A stretch of 64,000 bases of DNA from Dolomedes plantarius (GCA_907164885.2 OU015490.1:211534943-211598942); one strand, 5' to 3'; positions 1 to 13,045 are shown, counted from the first letter of the stretch. The notes: generated by a model not told the origin, from the letters alone. Program-made: numbers and translations.

Positions 1-312
1 CTATGTTCAATAAGGTTAACATTTTTATTTTTTATTTTAAATGGCTGAAGGTTTGTTTTAAATTACAATTTGGAATATATATATGTTTTTTTTTCAATTC
101 CTGCTACATAACTAGTAATATCCTCTGCTATGCCACGTGTACGACAGGATTTCTTTTCATGAACCTTCAAAGTAAACAGTTATGGTTTACTTCCTTTTCT
201 TTACAATTTGTATTTTTAATGTTTTTAAATTTATTTTTCTAGATAATTTTTTATGCTTCTGTTGTGTATACGATAGTACATCCTGGAAATTTACATCTTA
301 ATTTCTTTTCAG

Positions 313-462
313 TTGGTCGTGAACCTACAAAGTTACCAGTAATGGTTTACATCCATGGTGAATCCTACGACTGGAATTCTGGAAATCCATACGATGGGAG
401 TGTATTGGCGAGTTTTGGGGGCGTGGTTGTAGTTACCTTGAATTATAGACTGGGAGTTTTAG
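313..462 (+). CDS. Nlg: Neuroligin, internal exon (alpha/beta-hydrolase core start)
   Basis: This exon encodes about 50 residues of the extracellular cholinesterase-like domain of a neuroligin, a postsynaptic membrane adhesion protein that binds neurexin. It reads from [17 protein letters not shown] through [14 protein letters not shown]. The HGES segment sits where active esterases carry the oxyanion-hole HGGG, and NYRLGVLGF is a hallmark of the fold. The acceptor is TTTTCAG at 306-312 and the donor GTAAGT begins at 463. The exon enters with two bases completing a split codon and leaves with one base, which joins the exon at 42314 to make Gly. Upstream exons (signal peptide and first strands) lie outside the window. 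An alternative is another cholinesterase-like adhesion molecule, but the Gly-containing elbow in the next exon favours neuroligin. Confidence 0.9.
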
Positions 463-1210
463 GTAAGTTATTATATGAGTTAAATAATATAATAAATAAT
501 TTGTATAACATTAATGTATAACAGTTTTAACAGCATTCAATGCCTTTTTCTCTAGATTATTAACTATATTACACATTGGTACAGACAAACAGTTTTCATA
601 TAAGTCCATTCCGTACTGTTTTAACTAATAAAACTGCATATTGATATATTTCAAATTAAAGTGTTTAAACATACTTTTTTTTCATTCTATGAAAGTTTAT
701 AGCTCCTCTTATGATAAATTCAGTAATATCTGGCCATTAGCTTACCATTAATAGGGCTTTAACAGGTGCTATTCACCAGACAATACAACATTTCTCGTAC
801 AAAGCTAAGCCGTGCGGTGGATTAGTGGCCGATAACTGTCGCAATTAATTTTAAATCACATACATCATAATTCATGCGATAGTGCATTTCAATGAATTCT
901 CTGTATTTCGCTGTTGTAGTAGCTGAAAAATACTTGAAACGCCTCCATCTGACGGCAACAAACGTTAATTCCCACCGAGATTGAAATGTTGTCAGTCACA
1001 ACACTCTTTTGGCTTGACGTTTTTTAGGCGTCGCTTTAGTTATTAAAGAAATCTGAAAGTTAAGCACGAGGGCATATAATACATTTTAGGTGGATAATGT
1101 TGCCAAATGCAGCTTACGGCATAGAACATACTTTAATTTGAGCCACGTCTTATCGCTTCTTGCTCCACATTTGGTACCTTCATGAAATTGAAAATTAGAA
1201 AATGAGTTTT

Positions 1211-1921
1211 TACCTGCAGGATGGGCGGAGCTTAAACTATTCCCATTTATTCGCTATCATTATTTCATTGTTCTGTTTCAGTCCCCAAAAGAATGAAATT
1301 TTATATGAGGGGATAAACATTCTTACTTGTGCCAGATGCCCTGATGTGCGAATTATGCTAACAAAAACACCTTGACTCGTCAGCCAGTCTCCGTGTAAAG
1401 AGTTGTTTATAAAATATGTCCAGTGATGTTTTCATATCATATAGAAATTGCATGCGCTGGAGCGCGCGGCGATATATGTATTCTGTGTTCATTCAAATTA
1501 AATCTATTAAAAGAAATGTTAAGAGACAGTTTGGATTATTGGGCCTTAGAGAGAAAAAATTATTAAAATTTTAAATAGTTATATAACAAGCGTATAATAT
1601 TGATAGTTCGGATTAAACTGTATTTTATACATTGTAACTAGAACATTATCATCTAAAAAATCTAAAAGTTAAGCTTTAAGAGATAAAGAACACGTTAGAC
1701 GGTTAAAGTTCCCTCTCACCGTTTTGAAAATCCTTCTCTTTAAACCATTTCTTCATGTCCCATGCTATACGTTTAGCGCATTTTTGGAACTAAAAATTAA
1801 AATTTATTTTCAGTCGACAGGATCGGCATTATTCACCGGATGTCATTTAGGCAATATTATTAGCTCACTTCTCTGTTTCATTCAACAGAGAAATGGAATT
1901 TTACGAGAGGGGAAAAATTGT
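1211..1921. repeat. Diverged direct duplication (about 1211-1322 and 1812-1921)
   Basis: The two blocks share an order of short matches. CAGGATGGGCGG at about 1217 corresponds to CAGGATCGGC at about 1818. TTCTGTTTCA, GAA.GAAATTTTA and GAGGGG.AAA then follow in both blocks. Substitutions and small indels are frequent, so this is an old local duplication of intron sequence. I see no coding meaning. Confidence 0.4.
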
Positions 1922-2269
1922 CATTGTAACCGATTTACGTATAATAGCGATACTAGGAATAAAACAGCTTTTTGTACTGTTTCTAGACTTACTTCCTCAT
2001 ATAAAAGAATCTTTTCGCAATTTTACAAATTCTTGTTCTTTTTTTCCCCTGAAAACCGAATTTTTTCTCCTATGTAATAGGAACAGTGAGTAAATCATGT
2101 CGTCCTAACAGTAGCAAATATCAAAATATTAGCTGAATCTCATCGGGAATACTTTATGCTTTTCCTGTCTTTGTCCTTAGTTATTGTGCTTCGAGCATTA
2201 TATGAAAGATGATCCCAGAAAAAGTAAAAATGCAATTCGAAAAGTATAGATGGTAGCACGATGCGGTTT

Positions 2270-2830
2270 TCACTGAAATGTACAGAAAGACATGGGATTT
2301 AATTCCATAACGAAAAGTTTTATTGCAAGACTATTCAAATTTGTCACCGAAAGATGACACTTCAGTTGTGGTAGTAGTTTGCACAGTAGTGCAACAAATT
2401 TCGCAACGCAGCTAGAATCACAAATGTTCAAGGTGAAGGCCGCCATTCCTGAGAATTGCCGACAGACATGGCATGATACTCCTCCCAACATCGAGGAGGG
2501 TTTCAGCTGCAATTCCTGTCACATGATAGCTAATAGCTTCTGTCAACATAACCAATGACTTCGGCCGACCTCTGTACACCCGGGATTTCCAGTAGGTGCA
2601 TAACCAAAAATCACAAGGTGTAAATTCGTGAGACCTTGGGGGTAATTCGTGAGGGAAAGACCTATTAAGGACAAGGTCGTTACCAATTGTCGATAGCTGT
2701 AGGTGCTGGACAGGACCTTTGATTTGCGGTAGCACTGTATCCTGCAGGACTTGCCTCTCTTGCAAAGAGTGATCTTAAAACGCAGCCTAAAGCTACCCTG
2801 TGGCAGAAAAGATCGAAGTGTATCAAGGTG
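2270..2830 (-). pseudogene. Tc1/mariner-type transposase remnant (C-terminal part)
   Basis: The minus strand at 2418-2765 encodes a peptide with LPPRSHEFTPCDFWL followed by SRVYRGRPKSL and, near its end, NGGLHLEHL. This is the C-terminal signature of IS630/Tc1/mariner transposases of the type that reads PPRSPDLTPCDFWLWG in intact copies. The third catalytic Asp of the SPDL motif is replaced (SHEF), and the upstream half is out of frame or missing. No TIR pair was found. It is a dead copy in intron 1, in the opposite orientation to the host gene. The element at 60514-62250 carries a related motif but is not the same copy. Confidence 0.65.
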
Positions 2831-3894
2831 CAAGGTATATAATGTTTCTTCGAGTTCTATGGTCTAACGACTTTACCTCCAGTAGCAAGTTATATGCATC
2901 AGTTTTTATCTGCTCAGCAAGTAATTAAATATAAGAACTAAGCCCTCTTCAAATAAGTAAAAATTAAATGTATAATATGAAAAAAAAGAATAAAAGTGTT
3001 TCTGTCGGCAGATCTGTTTTAAATAGCGATAAGCAGCAGCTCTAAGACTACTGCAGCGCCATCTGTCAGTGGCAAATTGACAAATGTAACTATTCTGGCA
3101 ATAAAATATTTCGCTATTAAAAAATCCCATCGTTTTACTGTGCATTTTTGGGAAAATTGCATCTTACTACATTTTATTAATTATTGAATTTTTACTTTAT
3201 TGGGAACTTTTGGATAAACCTGTGTGCATATTACAAAGCTTTTTTGAGATACGCATGATATTTTATACTATTTGATAACTTTATAATCTTTTAAAGTTCT
3301 TGTTTAGATGAAATAAGACGACAGTGTTTCCCATGGGATCGCGGTGCTTTAGTTGTCTTATGATTATTTTCTTACGTTTCAGAAAATTTCTAATATACCA
3401 CCTGATCATACTCTTAGTTTTCCACAGTTACTTTTGTACTTGACAAAAAAAAAGACAGGGAAATATAGTTTAAATTAAAGTTTCATTCGTTTATAAATTT
3501 AAACTTTGATTTTAAACACACTTCGAATATATCAAACAGAAAAAAACCCACTGATTTAGAGCCATCAGAGTCTTTCAGTCTATTTGTAAATATCACGTTT
3601 GTTATTGGGTAAATTATTATTTTTTTGAAAAACTTATTCTCACAGACATTAATTCATATGTTTCGTAGCATTGCATACATTTTTTAAGGAATTCTAAAGC
3701 AATAAATGTGTGTAAAAATTTATGAGATGAGTTTCAAACGTTTATAATTTTGTTGGTCACTTTTCCTCCATGACAATTGTACAAAAAATATTTAATTAAC
3801 CCCAGAGCACTGGAGGTGGTTTTGTACGAAGAGAGATAAGTGTTTAAGGTATCCGACCTCGTTCAGATACCTTTTTCCAAAAAAACACATTTAT

Positions 3895-5180
3895 TTTAAA
3901 TCTGACTGCATATTTGGAAACTTCCACTTATCACATACTTAAACGACAAGTGAAAACAAATATTTTTTATTTTTTTTTTTTTTTTTTTTAAATGGGAAAA
4001 AAGGGAAAAATTTGTTACAATTTTGCTTTTACGTTAAAAACCATATTTTCAAAAATATTGCTGATTTTTCACTAAATGTTGTTTCTAATAACAGATATAT
4101 ATACTAAGGATGCTGTGAAGTAGGATATTTTATATATCTTTATAAATACCAGAGATATGGCATTGCATGTCAGGTGTGGTTAGAAAAAAGAGGAAAATGA
4201 CACAAACTTTCAAGAAAAAATAGCTATCACTCATCATCTAATGCATATACTTAAAAAATTCCACTTCCATGCACTCATCAAACTATAGAATACGTATGAT
4301 ACAAAAATGGTAAAATTCCATTGATTAGTTTTTGAGTTATCATTGTTGCGATAAGTCAATTTTGCGAAAAATTAAGTTTTCATTATCATTTTTCTACATG
4401 AAGTATTATTTTTATGAACCCAAAATTCTCCTCATTCAAAAGTGACACTTTTCTTTTTATCATTTGCATCACTTACTTTCTTTTGAATACCCCTTAATTT
4501 TTTCCATGCTACTTATGTAGAAGTTATAAAATGACACTTGAAATCTACGATTCACACAAAATCCAAAAAACACTTTAAAAAAGTAAAACACATAATTATT
4601 CAAAATCTGATTGCATGTGTGGAAAGATGTATTTATAATTAACTTAAACGACAAGGCAAAACATTTAAAAAAAATTATATTTCTAAAAAATGGGGAAAAA
4701 GAGAAAAAAATTGCTAAAATTCTGCTTTTGCGAAAAACACCATATTTCTAAAAATATTGCTAATTTTTCCCTAGATTTTGTTTCTAATAACAGATATACA
4801 TACTAAGCATGCAGTAAATGAGTGTAATGTACACATCTTAATAAATCCCAGAGACATGGCATTACATGTCAGTTATAGAGAGAAAGAGCAAGAAAACAAC
4901 ACATACTTTTCACAAAAAATAGCTATATCTTATCTTCTAACGCATATATTTAAAAACTTCTCCTTCATCACACTCATCAAACTATAGAAAACATATGATA
5001 AAAAATTGTAAGATTCTATGAATTAGTTTATGAGGTATCAGGTATGCAATAAGTCCCTTTTGAGAAAAATTCCATTTCCCAGAAAATTAATTTAAAATTT
5101 TTATTATCCTTTCTCAACATGAAATATTTGTTTTGCATGTTTAAAATTCTCCACATTTATAACTGATACCTTCATTTTTT
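3895..5180. repeat. Diverged tandem duplication of the MULE 3' end (about 700-bp period)
   Basis: Two blocks, about 3895-4490 and 4600-5180, align throughout. Shared stretches include ACTTAAACGACAAG, TTTCTAATAACAGATATA, ACATGTCAG and CACTCATCAAACTATAGAA. The left copy includes a ruined version of the transposase C terminus at about 4460-4560, minus strand. The blocks differ at many positions, so this duplication is older than the 5'-end one. Confidence 0.75.
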
Positions 5181-6863
5181 TTCATTTAAACCACTTACTC
5201 TTTTTCGGATAGCTCTTAATTTTTTTCTGGCTATTTTTACAGAAGCTGTGGAATGGCGCTTTGAATCTGCAATTCGCAGTTTGTCCAGTTTCCTGAACCC
5301 TTCCACAGTAAAATCACCAGGATCTATGCCAAGGCTGCTGAATACACACAGTAAACCCATAAATTCATCATTGAATAGTATCACACTGACATTAGCTCCA
5401 AAAAGGAGTGTTCGGAGGCTTGCAAATGTATCCTTTGGCAAAATCTGCCACGGAATGCCATTAAAACTCTCGTTTGCATTCTGAGTTTTCCCATGCAAAC
5501 ATTTTTTTAACAAATTTTGATTATACAGTTCCATGTAAACAGGCTTAATTATTTTTAAAATATCAGCAGAAATGCCAGATGTTTTTTCTACAATATTTTT
5601 CTTCTCAGCAACTGAACTCTGATATTTGCACCAACTTGTCAGTCCACGTGGACACTGACCATGCATAGGGTTTGATGCACTAGAACTACAGTGAAACAAT
5701 GCCGCTATTACTGCCTGCTGCATGGAGGCTAAATCACCAACATTGCTTCTGACAGCTATCCCATAATAATTTTGCAGTTTATCGATAAATCTGTCAGTAA
5801 GTTTTCCTTTTCCTTTTAATCCAGGAGTAGAGTTTTTTAATTTTCTCAATCTACTGCCTACTCTTTTTTGGATGTGTCCAATGCATTCAAATTTTTTAAC
5901 ACTATTTTCTCCATAAATGTCTTTCACAGTTAAAAAACTTTTAGAGTCACCATCTCCATAATATTTGGAATATTTCAAACTACGCAGTGCCTCTGAGCGT
6001 TCGAATATGCGGTAAGCACCAATTGCTTCCATACCAGAAGCAGAGCCCTTATAATTTGCAGAGCAAATATGATCTGCCTTACGCAACTCATATTTTAGAC
6101 CACACTTCATTTTCTCAATATTTTTACATATAGCACAAAATTTCGACATGACTTCCATGTCAAGAAGTTTTCCAGTTTTAATGGATAAAGCAGCAACACA
6201 ACCATTTAATGATGGATATCCTCTGCGTTGCCATGTCCCGTCAACCGACACGCCACATTCTGCAACACTATTAGCTGACTTCATTCCAGGCAGTTTTTGT
6301 ACCTCCTGAGAGGCCTGTAACATTGAACTTTTTGCCACTGTTGATACAACATCTAAAAGTTTTTCCTGCAAACGCTTATATGAAGTGTTTTGTGGGGGAG
6401 AAGGTATATTGAGAGCTGCACATAATTTCTTTCCTGCAGAAAGCCCCTTTCCAATAAGCCTCATACCAAACACAAACCTAGAATTTATGACCAGAGATCT
6501 CCCTGTCTTTTTTGAGGACGAAAACTTATGACTGAAGTCACACTTTTGACATTTCAGAGTGAAATATGAACATAATCCAAATCGTGAGTCTTCATTCACA
6601 CACAATGTATCTGAAAAACAACTAGGACAGCTGAGCATTGAAAAAACGTTTATTAATATCGAAAAATCAATTATTCTGTTCCCAGTTAATTTATCTTTCG
6701 CGTTTTCCTCATATTCCCAAATGCTGTTAGGCAGTTTTGAAACACTAGCAGTCATTTCATGAAGGTCAGTGCTGGCAGCCGAATCATCACTTTTGATTAT
6801 TTTAGTATGACGATTTCCACAAAATCGTCGTTTTTTAGATCGTGTTGACCTACTTTTAGCCAT
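5172..6863 (-). CDS. Mutator-like (MULE) transposase, intact ORF
   Basis: The open frame is 577 aa from 6905, but the start at 6863 (MAKSRSTRSKKRRFCGN, 563 aa) is preferred. The duplicated 5' end at 7258 begins at the same Met, and the extra upstream residues come from a short local duplication. The N terminus is basic. Using the 577-aa numbering, CxxC-type Cys pairs at about 93-122 suggest a zinc-binding module. The RNase H-like core follows: Asp222 in SVDGTWQRRGYPSL, the GDGDSKSF motif with Asp at 318/320, and Glu479 in KTQNANESFNG. CAICKN...HICSANYKGSASGMEA between the Asp residues is the usual Cys/His insertion. These motifs match the Mutator-like transposase domain common in arthropod repeats. 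The enzyme would cut at the element's TIRs. No stop or frameshift is present. Confidence 0.8.
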   Translation of the reverse strand: MAKSRSTRSKKRRFCGNRHTKIIKSDDSAASTDLHEMTASVSKLPNSIWEYEENAKDKLTGNRIIDFSILINVFSMLSCPSCFSDTLCVNEDSRFGLCSYFTLKCQKCDFSHKFSSSKKTGRSLVINSRFVFGMRLIGKGLSAGKKLCAALNIPSPPQNTSYKRLQEKLLDVVSTVAKSSMLQASQEVQKLPGMKSANSVAECGVSVDGTWQRRGYPSLNGCVAALSIKTGKLLDMEVMSKFCAICKNIEKMKCGLKYELRKADHICSANYKGSASGMEAIGAYRIFERSEALRSLKYSKYYGDGDSKSFLTVKDIYGENSVKKFECIGHIQKRVGSRLRKLKNSTPGLKGKGKLTDRFIDKLQNYYGIAVRSNVGDLASMQQAVIAALFHCSSSASNPMHGQCPRGLTSWCKYQSSVAEKKNIVEKTSGISADILKIIKPVYMELYNQNLLKKCLHGKTQNANESFNGIPWQILPKDTFASLRTLLFGANVSVILFNDEFMGLLCVFSSLGIDPGDFTVEGFRKLDKLRIADSKRHSTASVKIARKKLRAIRKRVSGLNEKK

Positions 6864-7466
6864 ATTAAAGGCCATATTAAACAATGATTCAATAAAATAA
6901 CTCAAAAGTAATTAACAAATAAAACAGTAATAGCAAGCACATGTATCAGGATGTTTCCGAAAAAATTGTAAACAAGGAATCACGAGGGAACTCTTGTTGC
7001 CAAATTATAAATGGAAAAATAGGAAAAGCTTGTTGCCAGATGTCAAATAATACCCCCAAAATATCAGAAATTATTGTTGTTTATTCCTTGTTTCGCGTTT
7101 TCCTCATATTCCCAAATGCTGTTAGACAGTTTTGAAACACTAGCAGTCATTTCATGAAGGTCAGTGCTGGCAGCCGAATCATCACTTTTGATTATTTTAG
7201 TATGACGATTTCCACAAAATCGTCGTTTTTTAGATCGTGTTGACCTACTTTTAGCCATATTAAAGGAATAAACAATGATTCAATAAAATAACTCACAAGT
7301 AATTAACAAATAAAACAGTAATAGCAAGCACATGTATCAGGATGTTTCCGAAAAAATTGTAAACAAGGAATCACGAGGGAACTCTTGTTGCCAAATTATA
7401 AATGGAAAAATAGGAAAAGCTTGTTGCCAGATGTCAAATAATACCCCCAAAATATCAGAAATTATT
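6697..7466. repeat. Near-identical tandem duplication of the MULE 5' end (about 390-bp period)
   Basis: The block beginning TTCGCGTTTTCCTCATATTC at 6697 recurs from about 7092. It contains the first 50-odd codons of the transposase plus the upstream region, down to ATATCAGAAATTATT. The copies differ by a few bases and by a 12-bp repeat near the start codon. The outer copy yields a truncated 64-aa ORF (7064-7258, minus) with the same N terminus as the transposase. The element therefore carries two promoter-proximal regions in tandem. Confidence 0.85.
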
Positions 7467-8922
7467 ATAAAACAGCACGTAGGGCAAAAAAATGAAAATT
7501 AGATGTAAACAAATCCCTTTAAACAACCACTTCCGGTTACAATCACCATCACTTCCGGTTTACTGAAAATCACAAAAACACTTATAACTACGGTTCTAAT
7601 TAAGATATCAAAAAAATTAAAACTGTTTTAGAGAGCTAAATGTTTGGTCTGTAAAATAAAACAGTAAAAAAAATTTCGAAACTTTGACCAAAAATCGCCA
7701 TTTGAACGAGGTCGGATACCTTAACTCTCAGTCAATATATATATATATATATATATATATAACCCCTATAATGACCGTTCTAAACAGGGAATTGAAAAAA
7801 GGGGCCACGTAAGTTAAAGATTAAGTGAAAAACAGTGATTTAAATATACCAAGTTACTGGCGTTTATACCAATCGCAGGATAATAATTTCGACTTGAGTC
7901 TTATTGTGCAAGAAAACTTACAAGGAAATGTATTTTTGTGTACAAAATTTATCGACTTAAGCCCTTTACATAAGTCAAAAGATTTTTATTTTATTTTATT
8001 TTATTTTATCAATACTAACAAATATCTAAAAATCACTTTTTTTGACTGAAGCCCTATATACCGGGCACTATATGTATATGTGTGTGTGTGTGTGCGTGCT
8101 ATTATATGTATTCATGCATGTATCGTATAAACAGTGAAATAAATTTTTCAATATTCACGTGGTTTTCATCTATTTAAAAAAAACTGTATCTCTAGATTAC
8201 CCCAAAAGCTCAATAAAAAAAGCTTGGAAGAAAATTTAGAAAAACAGATTTCCTTGCAAATTACATTGCAGTGTCAAAGTTTATAATTCCCAGATGATAA
8301 ACGGTATTCAGTGTAATTTTGCAGGCGCGTTTTCTTTATTTTGTTACTTATCTGTGAAATTACAGTGGATGACTGTCGCAAATGAACAACAACTTATCAC
8401 GGAAAACGACATTACTCGAAAAGGAGCCAGGGAGTAGGAAACATTGATTTTAGATTAGCTTCCGCTAAATTCATACATTCGCTTCAGAAGAGTCGCGAAC
8501 AGATTTAGTTGTAACAGATGCGGTGTTTTGTCTTTATGTGTTCTTTTGTCTGAGCACAAGGCCGAGTAGAAATCAATAAACTTTAATATTGGAGAATTGT
8601 ATTGAACGGCAGAGAATGTAATTAAAAGGAATGTCACGAAACTGATATATTAGAAGAGACGAACAATTTAGAGGGTTTAATGAAGCAGACGGTTCATTAT
8701 TTCTTTTTTTAAATTTTCACCATCCCTGTGTTAAGAGAATGGAGTTTATAACTGCCACGATTGGGCGTCATTGCCAACAGTTATAACATGATTTTTAATT
8801 GTTTAGTAATAACAGCTAATTTAGACACATAATTAGGGTACCGACCCATTTAATCTAACCTGGAGATTTTTAGTTGATAAAAAATAATCTTTTGAACATA
8901 TTAACATCTCCTCCTCAATATT

Positions 8923-9064
<142 letters not shown>

Positions 9065-12000
9065 CACATACTTTATATAAATTCATTGGATTTTTGTTAT
9101 GATATTAATAATCAATATAACAAGAATTATAGTTTGTTACATTAAAAAATTAATTTTTTTAGTTGTTTAAAACTAAAAATATAGTTATAACAGAATTGTA
9201 ATTATGAATTTAAATTTTTGTATATGATAATGAAATTTTTACTAATGAAATTTTTACTAAAGATCTTTTATTCAAATAATATAAAACATACAAATTATTC
9301 TTAAAGGTTTTTTTTCCACCTAATTCGCAACAGAATCCGTAAGGAAGACTTCACTTTACAGAATTTATTTGGTTCGTTTATAAATATTTTTAGTATCTTA
9401 AATATAGCACATCATTAGAAATATTTGCTTCGATAATTTTTATAACTTTTTTTTAAACTTCCTTTAGGTTATATTCGATAAATTTATTTGCAAATCTTTT
9501 ATTATATTATACTTTTATACAAAAACTTAAATCTGCAATTCGAGAAGAATTTTTATCTACGATTTGAAATTATACATTAATTTTACTTGACTTTTTTAAA
9601 TTTTAAGCACAAAATCTGAAATGTCATAAATATGTTTATTAAATTTTACTACAGGTGTAAATGGAAAAATAGGATAAGGATGGTCTCTTTTAAGAATCTG
9701 AAAACTATATTTCTATATAATAAGAATCTAAACAAATGAAGGAAGAGAAATCTTTTTCTCTTTGATTTTTTATGGAAACAGTTTTTGTTAGTTCGTTTAC
9801 ACCTATTGCTTTATATGACCAGGAAACTGAAAACGTATATTTTGTATAATGCTATTGAATTTTTCAACAACTATTAGCTATTTAATGTACATAGATTTAA
9901 CCCCTCTTTACACACTAAATTATTTATTTCTAATACTAAAACCAATATACATTTAATTTCAAGTTGTTGTTTTTTCGTCATGATGATCAGTTATTCTTTT
10001 ACTAGAAGTGGCTTCGTGTACACATAAATAAATTTCATTATCCATCTAAAAGAAAGTGAAAATTTAAGAGATGAATAATTTTAAAACCATAGAAATTAAT
10101 CGCACATTTTATAGAATTATGGTAAGTTACCTATGAATACATTGCTATACAATTCGTTCGGTTTCTGACAATGAATCTTGTTTAGGCAGTTTAGTGTCTT
10201 ATGACACATATCCATGAGAAATTGTGTTAAGTATAACTTTCTAAAGTAAGATTGTTATAATTTAAAAAAAAATAAAATACAATAAACTTTAAAATTTTTA
10301 TATTTTTCGTATAAAGAGTATTAGAAAAATGTTATATTGTTGAACGATAAAACAGAAAAGGAAATGTTGATGTTAATTTCAAGGAAAGTATGATCAGGAA
10401 ATTCATGAAATTTATAATATTCTGGGGATGTTTGCGGAAATTTTTAATAAATAACTTGTGTTGTATAAAATAAACTTTTAAGTTAAACTCTTAATACTTT
10501 TTTGTGAATATAACTGAAATTATTTATTGCTTAAAAATTGTGTTACTATGTAAATTGAGAAATATTTCTCTGCTCTCTAGATATATTAAAATATCATAAC
10601 TAATCGAGAAAGTTGTTATCAGAATATACTTTTGAAATACAAGTTCCTCATCTTTATGCTTTACAAATAATGGATTTTCTATAATACTATCAGTAAAAGC
10701 ACTTAGTAAAATGAGTTGCTTCAAATAATCACTGACCAGTGTGAAGAATTCTGAGATTTAAAAGGTGATTATCGGAAAAGACTTAGAATTTTTGTTGACT
10801 ACCAGTAAGTGTCTGTTTCTTTTCAAATATATGATGCAATGCTTGGAAAACTTTATCTTAAAATCTTTTTTTGCCATTTCGGTTTTATGAAGTTTTTCTG
10901 TAATTAGCAGAAAAAGTAGTCTACAAAATATGCACAATCATGTATAATTTACACAGAACATCTATCCAACCAAAATGGAGCGATTTTAGTGAAATGTTTA
11001 TGAGAATGTATTTATTTTCAGAATACATATATAAGCAAAATATATATGTGCCAGTAAACACATTAATTATATTTTATATTTGTAGTGAAATGGAAGAATT
11101 ATGTTAAAAATTATGTTTATTGTAGCAGTTTAAAAACTTGTTAAATGTTTGATACTGTTTGTCAGTTAAGTACACTTTTCTAAAAATCTATTGAATTTAT
11201 CTCTTCTAAATTTGGTACGGTAACATAAAATATATTAGTTGATAATAATACGAGGAATTCAGTTTATAGGTTAGAAAAATATTAATTAATATTAAAATGT
11301 TTAATTACATGTTTTTTGTTATTTTCAATTTCACTACAACTAGAAACAAAATACCTACCTATCTCGTATATCTACTTCTTAATCTATCTTGTTATCGTTA
11401 AATATGTCATTTAACCATAACTCATGAGATTATAGAGCATCACCCTCCCCCCCCCCAAAAAAAAAAAAAATTGCAAACAGGTGCAGCATAGGTTATCATT
11501 ATCACATATATCTTGGACAAAACGTTTTGAGTCATGCTCAAAACTATCAATTAATGCCCAGAACTCTAGCTCCATCTCTGGTCTATTTCACTCCGCATAT
11601 ACAGAAAATAATTCCTCTGGTTGGTCAACTTCTCAAAATGGTGAAGAAAATAGAAGTTTAGTCAAAGCACATATAATCAATTGTAACAGAAAAACTACAA
11701 GAAGTAATACAACACATCACGAGCTTTTCACTTCTCTAACTGTTTATCTGGAAAGAATAAAGAGTTCATGCTTTATAAAAAATAAATCAGTACACAAAGA
11801 TCATATTTCCTAGGAAGTTTCAAATGAAGTGTAATATCAAATTTAACTGAAGAATTCTTAAAATTACTCAGGATAATAATCTTTTAAAAACAAAAAGTAG
11901 AAAGAGAAGTACCCATTAAGGGTTTTAATGAGATTTTTTGGTAATACGACAGAAGACCTTATACTACAAAATTCTTTTCATCCAATGTTATTACTAAATC

Positions 12001-12679
12001 CAAAATGATTTGTGCTAGGGTTTAAGCACTAAAATGAAAATGGGCAATAAATGTTGCAAAAAGCTCATAAAGTCATTAAAAATAATAATTTTTGTGGCTT
12101 GCTACGAATAAAACAGTTGTTAATGAAATTAATGTTTCGTCAGAATAATATTTTGTCTGGGAAGTAATTTTTTGACACCATAACTAACATTTTAAAGATA
12201 ACTTTCACCTCTTTATAAGAAAGCAGAAATAAAAGAAAATATTTCTCTCTCAAAAAAAAAAGAAAAACTATAAAAAGTATAAAAATAATATATTTTTAGC
12301 AGCTTGCGCATCACTTCCAGAAATTCATTGATCCATTTAAAATTTTATAACTAAAATATTATTATAAAAACTTCTTTTAACATAAGAATAATAAAAAACA
12401 TATGACCGCAGATAGTGTATTAAATCCTTCATAAAATATAATTGGGATATTTATTATTTCTTTTTTGCAATGTGTTTTTATTTTCTTTGTTATTTGAAAT
12501 AATTTTCAAAATCTCTAGTGGATAGATTTACTGAATTAAAAAAAGAAAGTTAAAACATACGCATTTAAGAAATGTGTTCAGGGATATTATTTTTCGGAGC
12601 TAGAAATATTTATTGCAGTTAATACACGAATAATTATCAAAGAAGTCCGCGAAAGCGTTTGTTCTAGTCAATAAATCTT

Positions 12680-13045
12680 GTTATTGTTGTTGTTGTTGTT
12701 GTGGTTGTTCTTAATGCCCCCAGGCCGGAAGTGTCAGACCAGATCCATATCGGCATCGAGATGTTGAATGCGGCTCCGGTTTATACTAGAACCACAAGGG
12801 TCGGAGTCCATCTTGGCAAGGTGCCACCACAGTTCCCAATACCATCCCCAGTAGCCACATCTGGGGGAATCGTACCTTTTCCATCCACTGACCTCATAGA
12901 AGAACGTTCCAGTCAACTTCTTTAATGTGCCCCTAGACACGCAGGTATTTAACGGCGCTTGTCGGGATTCGATCCGAGCAACCTCATTACCGAAAGCGGA
13001 CTCGCTACCGATAGGCATTATAAAGGTAACTACCTACATCTGGAC
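12680..13045 (-). mobile_element. tRNA-derived SINE (about 366 bp) with 11-bp target duplication
   Basis: On the minus strand the element starts with a tRNA-like head: GGTAGCGAGTCCGC resembles an A box and GGATCGAATCCCG matches a B box. A unique body of about 250 bp follows and the element ends in an (ACA)n-type tail, read as TTGTTGTTG on the + strand near 12682. Flanking direct repeats CAATAAATCTT at 12669-12679 and 13046-13056 mark the target duplication. The ORFs across it are not real genes. Confidence 0.8.

Larger units (their letters stand above)
3844..7724 (-). mobile_element. Mutator-like DNA transposon (about 3.9 kb) with 22-bp TIRs
   Basis: The ends are inverted repeats of 22 bp. 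The left end (3844-3865) contains AAGGTATCCGACCTCGTTCA and the right end (7703-7724) is its exact reverse complement. Between them lies one long transposase ORF on the minus strand. Direct duplications of 9-11 bp, expected for Mutator elements, are not visible in the immediate flanks, so the target site has decayed or the ends were rearranged. Both subterminal regions are tandemly duplicated (separate entries). The intact ORF suggests a relatively young copy. Confidence 0.8.

Noticed and set aside
3..242. 79-aa ORF at the window start
   Set aside because: Phe- and Leu-rich translation of T-rich intron, with no homology and no splice context joining it to the exon at 313.
3844..7724. Target-site duplication for the Mutator-like element
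   Set aside because: Flanks were compared at 8-11 bp with several end definitions and no convincing match appeared.
11481..11813. 110-aa ORF in intron 1
   Set aside because: No recognisable domain, low-complexity Ser/Asn composition, no promoter or splice signals. Probably chance.
12734..13018. 94-aa and 74-aa ORFs as genes
   Set aside because: They fall wholly within the tRNA-derived SINE bounded by target duplications.
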